DNA of 64,000 bases from contig NC_044277.2 in assembly GCF_004027225.2 (NCBI RefSeq), positions 97,709,552 to 97,773,551 on the forward strand, in the 5' to 3' direction. Position 1 is the stretch's first letter. The number at the start of each line of letters is the position of its first letter. The notes under the pieces were generated by a model, which saw only the letters and a list, made by a program, of their open reading frames with translations, had not been told where the DNA came from and did no database searches. This DNA is from Strigops habroptila. Its lineage: Eukaryota; Chordata; Aves; Psittaciformes; Psittacidae. Of the stretch, positions 54,311 to 62,929 are shown in pieces. Made by a program: the position numbers and the translations under genes.

Positions 54311-54780
54311 CTGGAGGGAGGGGGACACTCCATGAGCCTGGTGGAGCAGAGCTCCCCCCAACCCCCCCAGCACCCCATTCCCCCTGCACCCACCTTGGAA
54401 GAGGTGTTGTTGGTGGCCTTGGGCACAGCAGGGGCACCCACGCCGTGGCGGAGCAGCACCTGCTCGGCGTGCAGCAGGAGAGCCTCGTAGCAGAACTTGA
54501 GGTGCAGCTGCCAGGGAGGAGGAGAAGGAGGAGGGCAGGGTGAGGCAGCAGCCCCCAGCCCGGGGGGACTCCCCATCGCCCCCACCCTACAGCCCCGTTA
54601 CCTTCTCCTGGAGCATGTGCTTGCGCTGCTGCCGCATCCTCTTGACGAGCTGGGGCAGGTCGGGGATGCCATTTCCCGCCTCCACCTCCTGCATGGCTGC
54701 GTAGAGCAGGCAAAAGGCCCCCGTGCGGCCCACCCCGGAGCTGCAGAGACATCCCCGGCTGTGACAGACCCACGAAGGGG

Positions 54781-54811
<31 letters not shown>

Positions 54812-57800
54812 CACCCACCCCACAGGAGGCCACCCAAGCGCAGCTCACCTGCAGTGCACGACGACAGGGGTGTGGAGTGGGCGCTGGTGCAGGTAGTGGC
54901 CATGCACCTCCTGGATGAAGCGCAGGAGGCTCCCCTTGCTGTCAGGCAGGCCCCTGGGGGGGACACACACACTTACTGCTCTCACACACACCCTCCCACC
55001 GCCCAGGAGGGCTCAGTGCCACCCTGAGGAGCAGCTCAAGGGTCCCATGGGACCCCCCCCATCCCAGCAGGACCCTCCCCCCAGCGCCATACAGCTCAGG
55101 CCAGGAGGTGAACTGGAGGTGGACCACAGTGCGCTTGAGGCTCTGGTCACGGTACTGCAGCGTCATCATCCTCTCCACGTGGGTGGGGGCGACCTTCAGG
55201 CTGGTGAGGACGAGGGTGATGGGTCCCTGCACCATGGGCTGGCCCCGCTCGGTGGGGAAGTACCGCAGCACCTTCTGCTGCAGGGAGGGAATGGGGTGGC
55301 CTCAGGAGCGGGCAATGGCAGCACCATAATGCCCCAGCCCCTGCAGCCGCCTTCCCTGGGGACCCTCTTGTCCCTCTCTGTCACCTGCCAGGGCCTAGAG
55401 CTGCCCCACAGCGACAGGAGGTCAATGGCTGCCTCAGCCGCCCCTAAGGGAAAGGTGTACCTTGTCCAGCTCCTGCTCTGACACCAGCATGATGACGACA
55501 GAGACCTTCTGCTCGTAGATCATCAGCCAGAAGTCGGCGGCAGTGCCCAGCAGCGGGGCCTGGGTGGCGATAACCGTGGGGCAGTATGGCGAGAGGTCCT
55601 CCACCCGGCTGGCGTTGATGTAGTCATCCTTGCCCAAGTACAGGACAATGCGGTTCCTGTCATAGGGCATGATGTCCTGGTGCCGGTTCTTCATGGTGTA
55701 GCAGCGGGCGATGGCAATGGAGAGCTGCCGGGCGTCACGCTCCTGCGCATCCTGCAACTCCTTCCACACAGTGTCCAGCTCGGTGCCGCCGCCGGGCGCC
55801 GGCCGCTCCAGCCGCTCCGCCAGCCCGCGGAAGCGGTCCAGCTCCGCCAGCAGCCGCAGCACTCGCTCCGGTTTCTCGTAGGGATCATTCTCGATGAGCT
55901 GCACTGCTTTGGGCTTCTGCCCCTCCTTGGCATCCGCCTTGGTGGGCTGCAGTAGGGGCTGCCCCACGGCTGCCTTGGAGCCACCGTGTTGGCTCTCGGG
56001 GCTGGAGGACAGGAGGTCATCGGTGGAGGAGCTCTGCCGCTGGAATGGGGCCTCGCCAGGGCCCTGGGGGAGCGCAGGCCCCCCCGGCGTCAGTGCGGGT
56101 GGGGGCCTCTGTGGCACCAGCGCTGGGGGCTGCATGGCCAAGGCTGGCTGCGGGGAAGGGGCTGGGGAGGGGACCAGGGTGCCCTGGACCACCACAGCAC
56201 CCGGGCCCTGGCTGAGGCCGGGGCTGGGGGAAGGGGTGACATGGTGGGGGGCAGCCTGGCCAGGGGGAGTAGGTGCGGGGGGGCCCAGGGCCATGGTCCC
56301 AGGGGGCATCTGGCTGCTGGGGGCGGCAGGGCTGGGGCAGAAGGGCAGCGCTGGGGAGCCAGGGGGCACTGGCTGCAGCCCCCCCATTGCAGCAGGCAGG
56401 GGCTGCCTTGGGGGACCACTCTGGCTGGGGGCCCTGGGGAAGGGCCGGGCCCCAGCCTGCAGTGTGTCCTGCCCCGGGAGTGGGTAGAGCTGCGGGGGTA
56501 GTGGGGGCCCCCCAGGGCCGGTAAAGGGCTGCTGGGCAAACTGGGCCTGAGGGGGCAGTGTGGGCCGGGGGTGCGGCTGGAAGGGCAGCGGTACTGAGGC
56601 TCTCCCGGGGGGCAGAAAGGGGGCTGGGGGAAACTGCTGCGGGCCATGGGCCCGAGCTGGTATCTCCACATTGGGCTGGAGCTGTGCAGTGGGAGCAAAG
56701 GTGTGAGGGTGCTGCACAGGGGGGAAGGGGTGCTGTGCTGGCTGCCCAAAGGGCTGCGGCCCTCCCTGGGCATAGGGGAAGGGGCCAGGGGGGGCCCCCG
56801 GGGCCAGGAAAGGGCCTGGGGGTACAGCTGGGCCCTGGCTGGGGAGCCGTGGGGCAGGCGGGCAGCTGGAGATGGGTGCCTGGATGCTGTCCACTGTAGT
56901 GGTGGCTGGCCGGGGGGCTGGGGTCAGCTCAGGGCCACCCACCGGTGGCTGGGCACCCATAGGGCCTAGCCCCACAGTGGGGGGCCCAGGCATGGGCACC
57001 CCAGGCTGGCCCAGGCTGTAGGAGGCTGCAGGAGCAGAGCTGGGCAGAGGGCCGTGCTGCGGGGACGAGTGTGGGGGAAGCATGTGGGGCCCCACGTAGC
57101 CGGGCTGCACCGGGGCTCGCATCAGTGGGGCGGCGGGGAAGAGCTGGGGGGCTGCGGATGGGGCTGAGCTGGGTCCAGGGGGCAGCCCGGCTGCTTGTGG
57201 GGCAGTGGGCTGCAGGAGCTGCACCGGGGCCCCTGTGCCAGGGGGAAAAGGGCCTGGTGCCGAGGCAGGGGCTGCTGGCAAGCGGTAGTGTCCAGGAAGA
57301 GCCGGGGGCCCTGAGAAGCGGGTGAGGGGCTGCAGCGGGGCACTGCCCAGCCTGCCCCCCGGCAGGAAGGGCTCAGGGCCGTGGGGCTGCAGCCCGGTGG
57401 CCAGGGCCGGGTTGAGAGCAGCCAGCGCGGGGGGCGGCAGGCGGGCCAGGTGCCCGGCCAGCACGTCGGGGGGCAGGCTGCGCAGCTCCTCGGGCAGCTC
57501 CGACAGCACCAGTGAGCCCAGCGGTGGCAGCTCCGCGGCGTCCAGCCCACCCCCATCCAGCTCCGGGGGCTTCTTCTGCAGGGCGGGTTTGGGGGCCGTG
57601 GGCCGGGGGGGCGGCTGCTTCTTCATCTCCCTGCCGGGAGGCAGCGAGACTCAGTGGGGCTCAGCACAGCGCTGCAGGCCCCCAGCACACCCACCGCACC
57701 AGAGCCAACCCCTCGAGCCCCAGCCCAGCTCACCCAGCAGCACCCAAAGGTGGTCCCCACTTCCTGGGGGTGTCGCACCCCAGCACTGGCTTTACAGCCT

Positions 57801-60800
57801 CCTCCAGCCCCTACAAGTGACACGACTATGGCCACGGCACCACCTACTTCTCCAAGATCTGCTGCCGGTTGGCCTCGGCGGCTTGGCAGGCAGCACGGGC
57901 CTTCTCCAGCAGCTTGGCGGCTTTCCCCTCCAGGTCGGTGTAGAAGTCCTTCCCCTCCTGTGATTTCTTCATCAGGTCCTCGTAGGCTTCATAGGAGGCC
58001 ACCAGGGTCTGAACGGTGGTGTTCCACCTACGGAGACGGGGCAGAGGGGATGAGCAGGGGCACAGCACCAGGCCAATGCTGGCGGTTTCTGCTCCTGAGG
58101 CCCCCCTCCCTGCACCCACCTGGCAGGGACACTGGGTGGAGGAGAAGCAGCCACCAGAGGCCCCCAGCCATGGGGCAGGACAAGAGGCAGAGCACAGAAG
58201 CTGGCAGTGACCCCGCAGCTCTCTCTCATGTGGGTAAAGGCTATTCCCGTGCACCAAGACCCCACCATGGCACTGAGACCCCCACCAGGGAATTGGCCCC
58301 CCCAGCCCCGCACACCACTCACTTGTGCTCCACCTCAGCCAGGGCCTTGCGCACCGCTGCGTATTTGACATTGGCATCCGTCAGGGCCTTCAGGACGTTC
58401 TCCTGTGCAGCCAGGTTCTGCTCCAGGTAGACCTTGATCTGGTCGTACTTCTTCAGCTGCTCCTCAAAGAGTTTCTGCCGAGAGAGGTGGGGCTCTGGGA
58501 GGCTGCAGGGGTGGGGTGGGATGGAGCAGAGCTACTGCTGCAGCCCTGACTGGGATGTGTGGCACAGCCTGGAGAGGACAAGGCTCCAGAGAGACCTTGG
58601 AGCAGCTTCCAGTGCCTAAAGGGGCCCACAAGAAACCTGGAGAGGGGCTTTTGACAAGGGCAGGCAGGGACAGGACAAGGGGAATGGCTTTAAACTGACA
58701 GAGGGGAGATTTAGATGAGATCTGAGGAAGAAGTTCTTCCCTGTGAGGGTGGTGCGGCCCTGGCACAGGTTGCCCAGAGAAGCTGTGGCTGCCCCATCCC
58801 TGGCAGTGTTCAAGGCCAGGTTGGACGGGGCTTGGAGCAACCTGATGTAGTGGAAGGTGTCCCTGCCCATGGCAGGGGGCTGGAACTGGATGAGCTTTAA
58901 GGTCTCTTCCAACCCAAAGCATTCCATGATTCTAGGAAGAAGGGACTTCCCCAAACACAGCGGCTGGCACCCACCTTCATCTCGGAGCGGTCGGTGGTGA
59001 CCAGCGAGGTGGTGATATCATCCTTCTGGATCATTTCGCGCAGCTGCTGCTCCAGGGACATCCTTTGGTCCCTCATCTCCTGCACCTTGGCCAGGATTCG
59101 CTTCAGGTTCTGCAGCACCTGCTTGTCATCTGGGGGACACGGAGGGCTCAGTGGCTGTGCTGGAGCCCCCCCCATCCCTGAAACGCTCCGCAGAGGTATG
59201 GAGCCAGCCTGCCCTTGGTCCAGCACACCCACGGGTAAAGCCAGGCATCTGCTGGGACATGAATTGTGTCTCTGTCCCCACACCAGGACCCCATTTCATG
59301 TGTTTTTGTGGGGGACAAGTGCCCAGCGCAGCTCACAAGGCACAGGGCAACAGGAGGGGAGCCCAGGCACGAGTGGGACCTGCCTTCCCCCAGCCCCGAG
59401 CACGGGTGAGAAGCTCCACTCACCTTCAGTCAATGTGGGTGAGGGCAGCGCGGCCCGGACCTGCTCCAGCGGCCCGCTGAGCAGGCGGAGGTTGCCAATG
59501 TGGAGGTTCATGGCTTTGTGGAGCTCGGTGTTGGTGAAGCTGGCCTTCTCGTGCACCTCCAGGTACTTGGAGCACTCCTTGCTGACCTCGGCCAGCCCCG
59601 GGGATGGCGGTGGTGGGGACGACCCCTGCGGTGGTGGGACCTTCCCAAGCAGCTCCTGCAGCTTCCGCTCCTGCGCCTCATCCTCCTCGAGAAGGTCTCG
59701 GATCTCCTTCAGGGAAGCCTCCACGTCGGTGAAGACCCCAGAGAGCACTGAAGGGGGGAGACATGGAGGCTGGGAAGGAGCCGAAGCACCACCAGCTACG
59801 AGCCCGCCTGCTCCAAGCCTAAAGCCATGCATTGATGCAGCAGCCTGAGGAATAAATCTGGCTGTGGGCAACCAGAGAAGGCAAAGACACCCCAGCCAAG
59901 ATGCCTGGGTGCTGAGCTCAGGGCCTGCCTGCAGGGGGATCCAGACAGCACTGATGCCCTTGGCCGCAGCAGGGCTCAACAGGAAAAACACTTTGGGGTT
60001 TAGGAATTTATACCAGCAAAGAATCAGCCACTGGGGTGGGGGTTCCTCAAACCGAGCCCAGGCAAGGAGCAGGGTGCCTGCCCCCAGGCCAGCCTGGATG
60101 TCCCCCCACGGGTCCCCGTGTCCTTACCCTGCATGGACTGGACGAGGTTCTTGACGGTGTCGGGGCGCACGCTGAGCGCAGCACATTTCTCCATCAGGAT
60201 GGGGGGGATGTGGCTGTACATGTCCAGGTTGTCCACGGTCTCAGGGTCCAGCTGCATGGAGTCCATGAACTGGCTACAGGCAAGAGAACAAGCCCCTGAG
60301 TGGTGGCAGAGCCTCCCCACACCTCCCTACAGGTCCCCCCATCCCAAACCACAGCCAGCTCGGAGCACAGCACTGCTGCATCACCCCCAAATGCCTCAGC
60401 AAAGCTGCAGGGTGAATCTGGGGAGCAGTCACCAGGACTGGAACTGAGGGGACAGGGTCTGCCCAGAGCTGGGCAGACTGGGACTTGACTGTGCTCAGTG
60501 TGAGGGTGACAGATCAGGGATGGGTGCACTCCTGTTGGTACTGGGGCGGGAAACCCAGCAATGGGATCATTGGGATACCCCCATGCTGGGCACAGGAGCC
60601 CTCCCCAGCAGGGAGGGGCTGGTCAGGGCCCCATTCAGGTGCAGCTCACACTTACTCCAGCACTTCGTTCTTGGCTTCAATTTTGGCCATCACATCCCGC
60701 AGGAGCTTGGCCTTCTCCTCACTGCGACAGGAGAAAATAACACCCTTTAGTGCTGTGACAGGACCAGGGAAACCTCCACCATAAACTGCAAGAGTCCTTT

Positions 60801-62929
60801 GGGGCTTGGCCAAAGCCTCAGCCACGCTTGGGCCTGTGGCATGTGGCCCTTTGGGGCAGCTCCTGGACCAAAGCCAGGCAAGAGGACAACCCGGGATGCC
60901 GGTGCTTCCCCAAGGAACCCACTGTGGCTGGTTTGGTCACCTCCAGCTCCCTTCAGCCAGCAGAGGCACAGAGCTGGGGCATGGGCTCCTTGTTGGTCTT
61001 GGTGCTGGCTGTCCTGCTCTGGCAGAGCTGTGCTGGTGACCCACCTACACAGCCTGGGACCCACCTGTACAGGGAAGAGGCCTCGTGGGCAGCCATGGGC
61101 ACTAGCTTGGCAAATATATCAGGGCCGGTGACGGCTGGATCTGTGGGGTTCACGGGGAGGGCTTTCACCAAGGGGGCACCTAGGGGATGAACACACAACA
61201 TGGCCCTGTCAGAAACCTTCATGGGGAGCCAGTTATTCCCAAGTCACATCCTCCCGCTCCACGCCTTCATTCCCAGCACATCTCTGGAGAGCATGGCACA
61301 AAGTCCCACGGGTCCCAGAGCCCCATGGATTCAGAAAGGAGCAGGCACTGCCCATCCTCACCTTTCACAGACTGCAGGGTGTCCAGCGCAGGCACAGCTT
61401 CATGGTAGATGAAGTCGTTGTCCTTTTTGGCTGAATTGTACCTGGAAACAAGCAGTGACACTGCACTGGTGAGGAGCAGATGGCATTCCCAGCTCCCTGA
61501 GCTCGCTCCCTGTGGGGTCAGGCCAGGGCTCTTTCGGGCTCGCTTCACAGAGAGCAAAGAGCAGCTTCCATGGCAGCTTCGTGTCCCAGGAGCCTTGGGC
61601 AGCACAGGGTGCTTGGCTCTGCATGTCAGAGGACATGTTCCCTGGGCTGTTCTGGCCACCAGGCAGTTCTGACCCACAGGTTACATCTGGGGGTACCCTG
61701 TGCATGGACTCACTTGCCACCGATCACATCCATGGTGAATCTCAGGGCTTCCTGGACGGTTTCTGGCTGTCCCTGGAGGAATAAGAGCGAGTTGGCAGGG
61801 GCAGGGAGCATGTAGTGCTGTCCCTGCAGCCAACCACAGCCCTGTGTGCCCAGAAGCCAGCAGCAGCCTCACCAGCTCTCTCTCCTTGTGCCCCATAGAG
61901 GAACTGAGATGCCTGGAGGCAGCCCCAAATCCTCTGTGCCCCGGTCTCACATGCAGACCCTGTTATGGGTTGCCCTGGCACCGCAGCACCAATGCCAGGG
62001 GCTCTGTGGGGAGCCCACTGAGGCAGCAGGGCTGACCCATGGCCCCTCTGGAGCTGCCCACATGCTCCTGAATGATTCAAACCATACCAAACCCTGCTAA
62101 AGCCCTTGCAGACCAAATGGCCGGCAGTCACCAGAGCCTTGGGCTTGGCTGGGTACCCCAGAGGGAAGCAAAGTGAAGCACTGGGAAGCCAGCACAAGTT
62201 TGACAACAGGCTGAATGAAGAGGAAAACTTTTAAACTGACAGAGATTCTCATCTTCCCAGTCTGGCATCCCACTGCCCTGAGCCAGGGCCCAGCTCATTC
62301 CCTCTAAAAACCCAATTACTGCTCTCGGATGGAGCAGGAACGCACCTTTGCCAGCTTGATGGCTTCGTTCAGTTTATCCAGAGCACTCTGGAAGTAGATG
62401 ACCTGCACAGAGACCAGGAATCAGGGCTGGCACAGAAGCAGGTGCCCTTGCTTTGCAGTGGACCACCACCAGCACCTGAGGGCTGCAGCTTCCTACAGCG
62501 CAGGGCTTTCAAGAGCACCCACAAGTGCTTGCAGGAGGCAGGACATTGCTGGTGACACACTCCAGAACCCAGGCTGGATGGGATGGGCTGACACGACTTT
62601 TCTTACCCTTTCCCCAAACTTCTGCTGCTCCTCAGCCTGTTTTCCCATGTGCAGCTGCAAGAAAACACAATCAGTGGCATCAGAGCTCCAGAACTCGAGG
62701 GAGATCTTTGAAACAAGCAAGAAAACACCAGAGGGACAGGAGCAAACAACAAGTCCCCCTGCAGCCCAGCAGCCTCCCAGCTGGTCTCCCCACTTACATG
62801 GGCCACAGCAGCAAAATAATAGATTTTCATTTGAACCAGCTTCTTCCAGTCCTTCTGGATCTTTCCCAGCAGTGAGGCCGTCTCCGAGTTTTCCAGCGCC
62901 CGGCAGGCCTCCTTGTAGTAATCCACTAC
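53771..62929 (-). CDS. PTPN23: PTPN23 (HD-PTP), 18 exons in window, N-terminus off right edge
   Basis: Exons in - strand order: 62929-62798, 62654-62607, 62402-62346, 61772-61714, 61441-61362, 61179-61065, 60721-60656, 60273-60128, 59747-59424, 59129-58975, 58474-58323, 58027-57848, 57630-55461, 55277-55093, 54953-54849, 54740-54602, 54507-54394, 54310-53771. All phases agree; 4,767 nt give 1,588 residues plus stop, beginning at about residue 210 of the human protein. Known role: a Bro1-family ESCRT partner (CHMP4, TSG101, STAM) in endosomal sorting of receptors. Visible order: Bro1 part, coiled-coil V domain, PTAP, proline-rich region, phosphatase domain, C-terminal tail. The phosphatase motifs are degenerate, as in mammals. 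With the missing part the protein would be near 1,800 residues against 1,636 in human, mainly from a longer proline-rich region. The human gene has 25 exons, so these are probably exons 8-25. Confidence 0.96.
54394..54507 (-). CDS. PTPN23: PTPN23 exon: end of phosphatase domain
   Basis: Encodes 38 residues, LHLKFCYEALLLHAEQVLLR then HGVGAPAVPKATNNTSSK; donor GTGGGT, phase 0 at both ends. It forms the last helix of the PTP domain. Confidence 0.95.
54602..54740 (-). CDS. PTPN23: PTPN23 exon: P-loop arginine
   Basis: Completes the HCSSGVGRTG signature (Arg codon 54725-54727) and continues AFCLLYAAMQEVEAGNGIPD, then LPQLVKRMRQQRKHMLQEK. Acceptor CTGCAG, donor GTAACG. Confidence 0.96.
54781..54809. 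repeat. (AC)n microsatellite in PTPN23 intron
   Basis: An uninterrupted AC run of 29 nt (GT on the gene strand) fills over a quarter of the 108-nt intron between the two P-loop exons (54741-54848). Confidence 0.97.
54849..54953 (-). CDS. PTPN23: PTPN23 exon: catalytic-site cysteine
   Basis: Encodes GLPDSKGSLLRFIQEVHGHY then LHQRPLHTPVVVHC. The signature cysteine codon is at 54851-54853 and the exon ends inside the following Ser. Acceptor CCCCCAG, donor GTGAGC. Confidence 0.95.
55093..55277 (-). CDS. PTPN23: PTPN23 exon: phosphatase domain with WPE loop
   Basis: Encodes QKVLRYFPTERGQPMVQGPI, HVERMMTLQYRDQSLKRTVV and ends FTSWPEL. The loop reads WPE (55095-55103), where active classical PTPs have WPD. 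The acceptor is a CAGCAG tandem; the upstream site is chosen because human has Gln-Lys-Val here. Donor GTATGG. Confidence 0.94.
55461..57630 (-). CDS. PTPN23: PTPN23 large exon: PTAP, proline-rich region, start of PTP domain
   Basis: 2,170 nt with acceptor GGCAG and donor GTACAC. It opens with EMKKQPPPRPTAPKP; PTAP (57591-57602) is the class of motif that binds TSG101. About 480 residues rich in Pro, Gly, Gln and Ala follow. Conserved anchors are TTTVDSIQAPI, DDLLSSSPESQHGG and QPLLQPTKADAKEG. The phosphatase domain begins with DTVWKELQDAQERDARQLSI, KNRHQDIMPYDRNRI, DDYINAS and ADFWLMIYEQKVSVVIMLVS. Active PTPs have KNRY where this has KNRH, as in human PTPN23. Long + strand frames across this exon are GC-driven shadows. 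Confidence 0.95.
57848..58027 (-). CDS. PTPN23: PTPN23 exon: V domain coiled coil
   Basis: Encodes WNTTVQTLVASYEAYEDLMK then KSQEGKDFYTDLEGKAAKLL and QAAEANRQQILEK, a heptad-rich helix. Acceptor CCGTAG, donor GTAGGT. The following intron (57631-57847) is short. Confidence 0.95.
58323..58474 (-). CDS. PTPN23: PTPN23 exon: V domain coiled coil
   Basis: Encodes KLFEEQLKKYDQIKVYLEQN then LAAQENVLKALTDANVKYAA and VRKALAEVEH. Acceptor TCGGCAG, donor GTGAGT. The intron on its 5' side (58475-58974) holds the CR1 at 58565; the intron on its 3' side (58028-58322) has no element. Confidence 0.95.
58565..58935 (+). mobile_element. CR1 LINE 3' fragment, antisense to PTPN23
   Basis: CAGCCTGGAGAGGACAAGGC through the 3' UTR to GCATTCCATGATTCTAGG, about 370 bp. 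It fills most of a 500-nt PTPN23 intron. Confidence 0.95.
58975..59129 (-). CDS. PTPN23: PTPN23 exon: V domain
   Basis: Encodes DDKQVLQNLKRILAKVQEMR then DQRMSLEQQLREMIQKDDIT and SLVTTDRSEMK, near-identical to mammals. Acceptor CCCCCAG, donor GTGGGT. Its upstream intron (59130-59423) has no element. Confidence 0.96.
59424..59747 (-). CDS. PTPN23: PTPN23 exon: V domain with proline-rich insert
   Basis: Encodes 108 residues: LSGVFTDVEASLKEIRDLLE, then EDEAQERKLQELLGKV, a PPPQGSSPPPPSPG stretch, and KYLEVHEKASFTNTELHKAM then NLHIGNLRLLSGPLEQVRAA. The proline run (about 59597-59647) sits where human has a non-proline linker. The upstream intron (59748-60127) shows no element. Confidence 0.95.
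60128..60273 (-). CDS. PTPN23: PTPN23 exon: start of V domain
   Basis: Encodes QFMDSMQLDPETVDNLDMYS then HIPPILMEKCAALSVRPDTV and KNLVQSMQ. Acceptor CTGTAG, donor GTAAGG. The upstream intron (60274-60655) has no element. Confidence 0.96.
60656..60721 (-). CDS. PTPN23: PTPN23 exon: Bro1/V boundary
   Basis: Encodes SEEKAKLLRDVMAKIEAKNE then VLD. Acceptor TCGCAG, donor GTAAGT. The upstream intron (60722-61064) has no element. Confidence 0.95.
61065..61179 (-). CDS. PTPN23: PTPN23 exon: Bro1 domain
   Basis: Encodes GAPLVKALPVNPTDPAVTGP then DIFAKLVPMAAHEASSLY, an invariant Bro1 segment. Acceptor CCCTAG, donor GTGGGT. Confidence 0.96.
61362..61441 (-). CDS. PTPN23: PTPN23 exon: Bro1 domain
   Basis: Encodes YNSAKKDNDFIYHEAVPALD then TLQSVK. 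Acceptor TTCCAG, donor GTGAGG. Confidence 0.96.
61714..61772 (-). CDS. PTPN23: PTPN23 exon: Bro1 domain
   Basis: Encodes GQPETVQEALRFTMDVIGG and two bases of the next Lys. Acceptor CTCCAG, donor GTGAGT. The upstream intron (61773-62345) has no recognised element. Confidence 0.95.
62346..62402 (-). CDS. PTPN23: PTPN23 exon: Bro1 domain
   Basis: Encodes the 19 residues VIYFQSALDKLNEAIKLAK; acceptor GTGCAG, donor GTGCGT. Phase 0 at both ends. Confidence 0.94.
62607..62654 (-). CDS. PTPN23: PTPN23 exon: Bro1 domain (48-nt microexon-sized)
   Basis: Encodes LHMGKQAEEQQKFGER; acceptor TTGCAG, donor GTAAGA. Phase 0 at both ends, so skipping would remove 16 residues in frame. Confidence 0.94.
62798..62929 (-). 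CDS. PTPN23: PTPN23 exon: Bro1 domain, first exon in window
   Basis: Encodes VVDYYKEACRALENSETASL then LGKIQKDWKKLVQMKIYYFA, ending AVAH; acceptor CTGTAG, donor GTAAGT. It corresponds to about residue 210 onward of human PTPN23. Exons for the preceding part lie beyond 64000. Confidence 0.96.

Noticed and set aside
55894..57325. Long + strand frames (171-197 residues) opposite the PTPN23 large exon
   Set aside because: They are antisense to a verified coding exon of extreme GC content and low complexity, which suppresses stops. No start context, splicing or family resemblance.
57654..58430. 258-residue + strand frame over PTPN23 V-domain exons
   Set aside because: It runs antisense across two real exons and their introns; Pro/Ser/Arg-rich composition reflects GC content.
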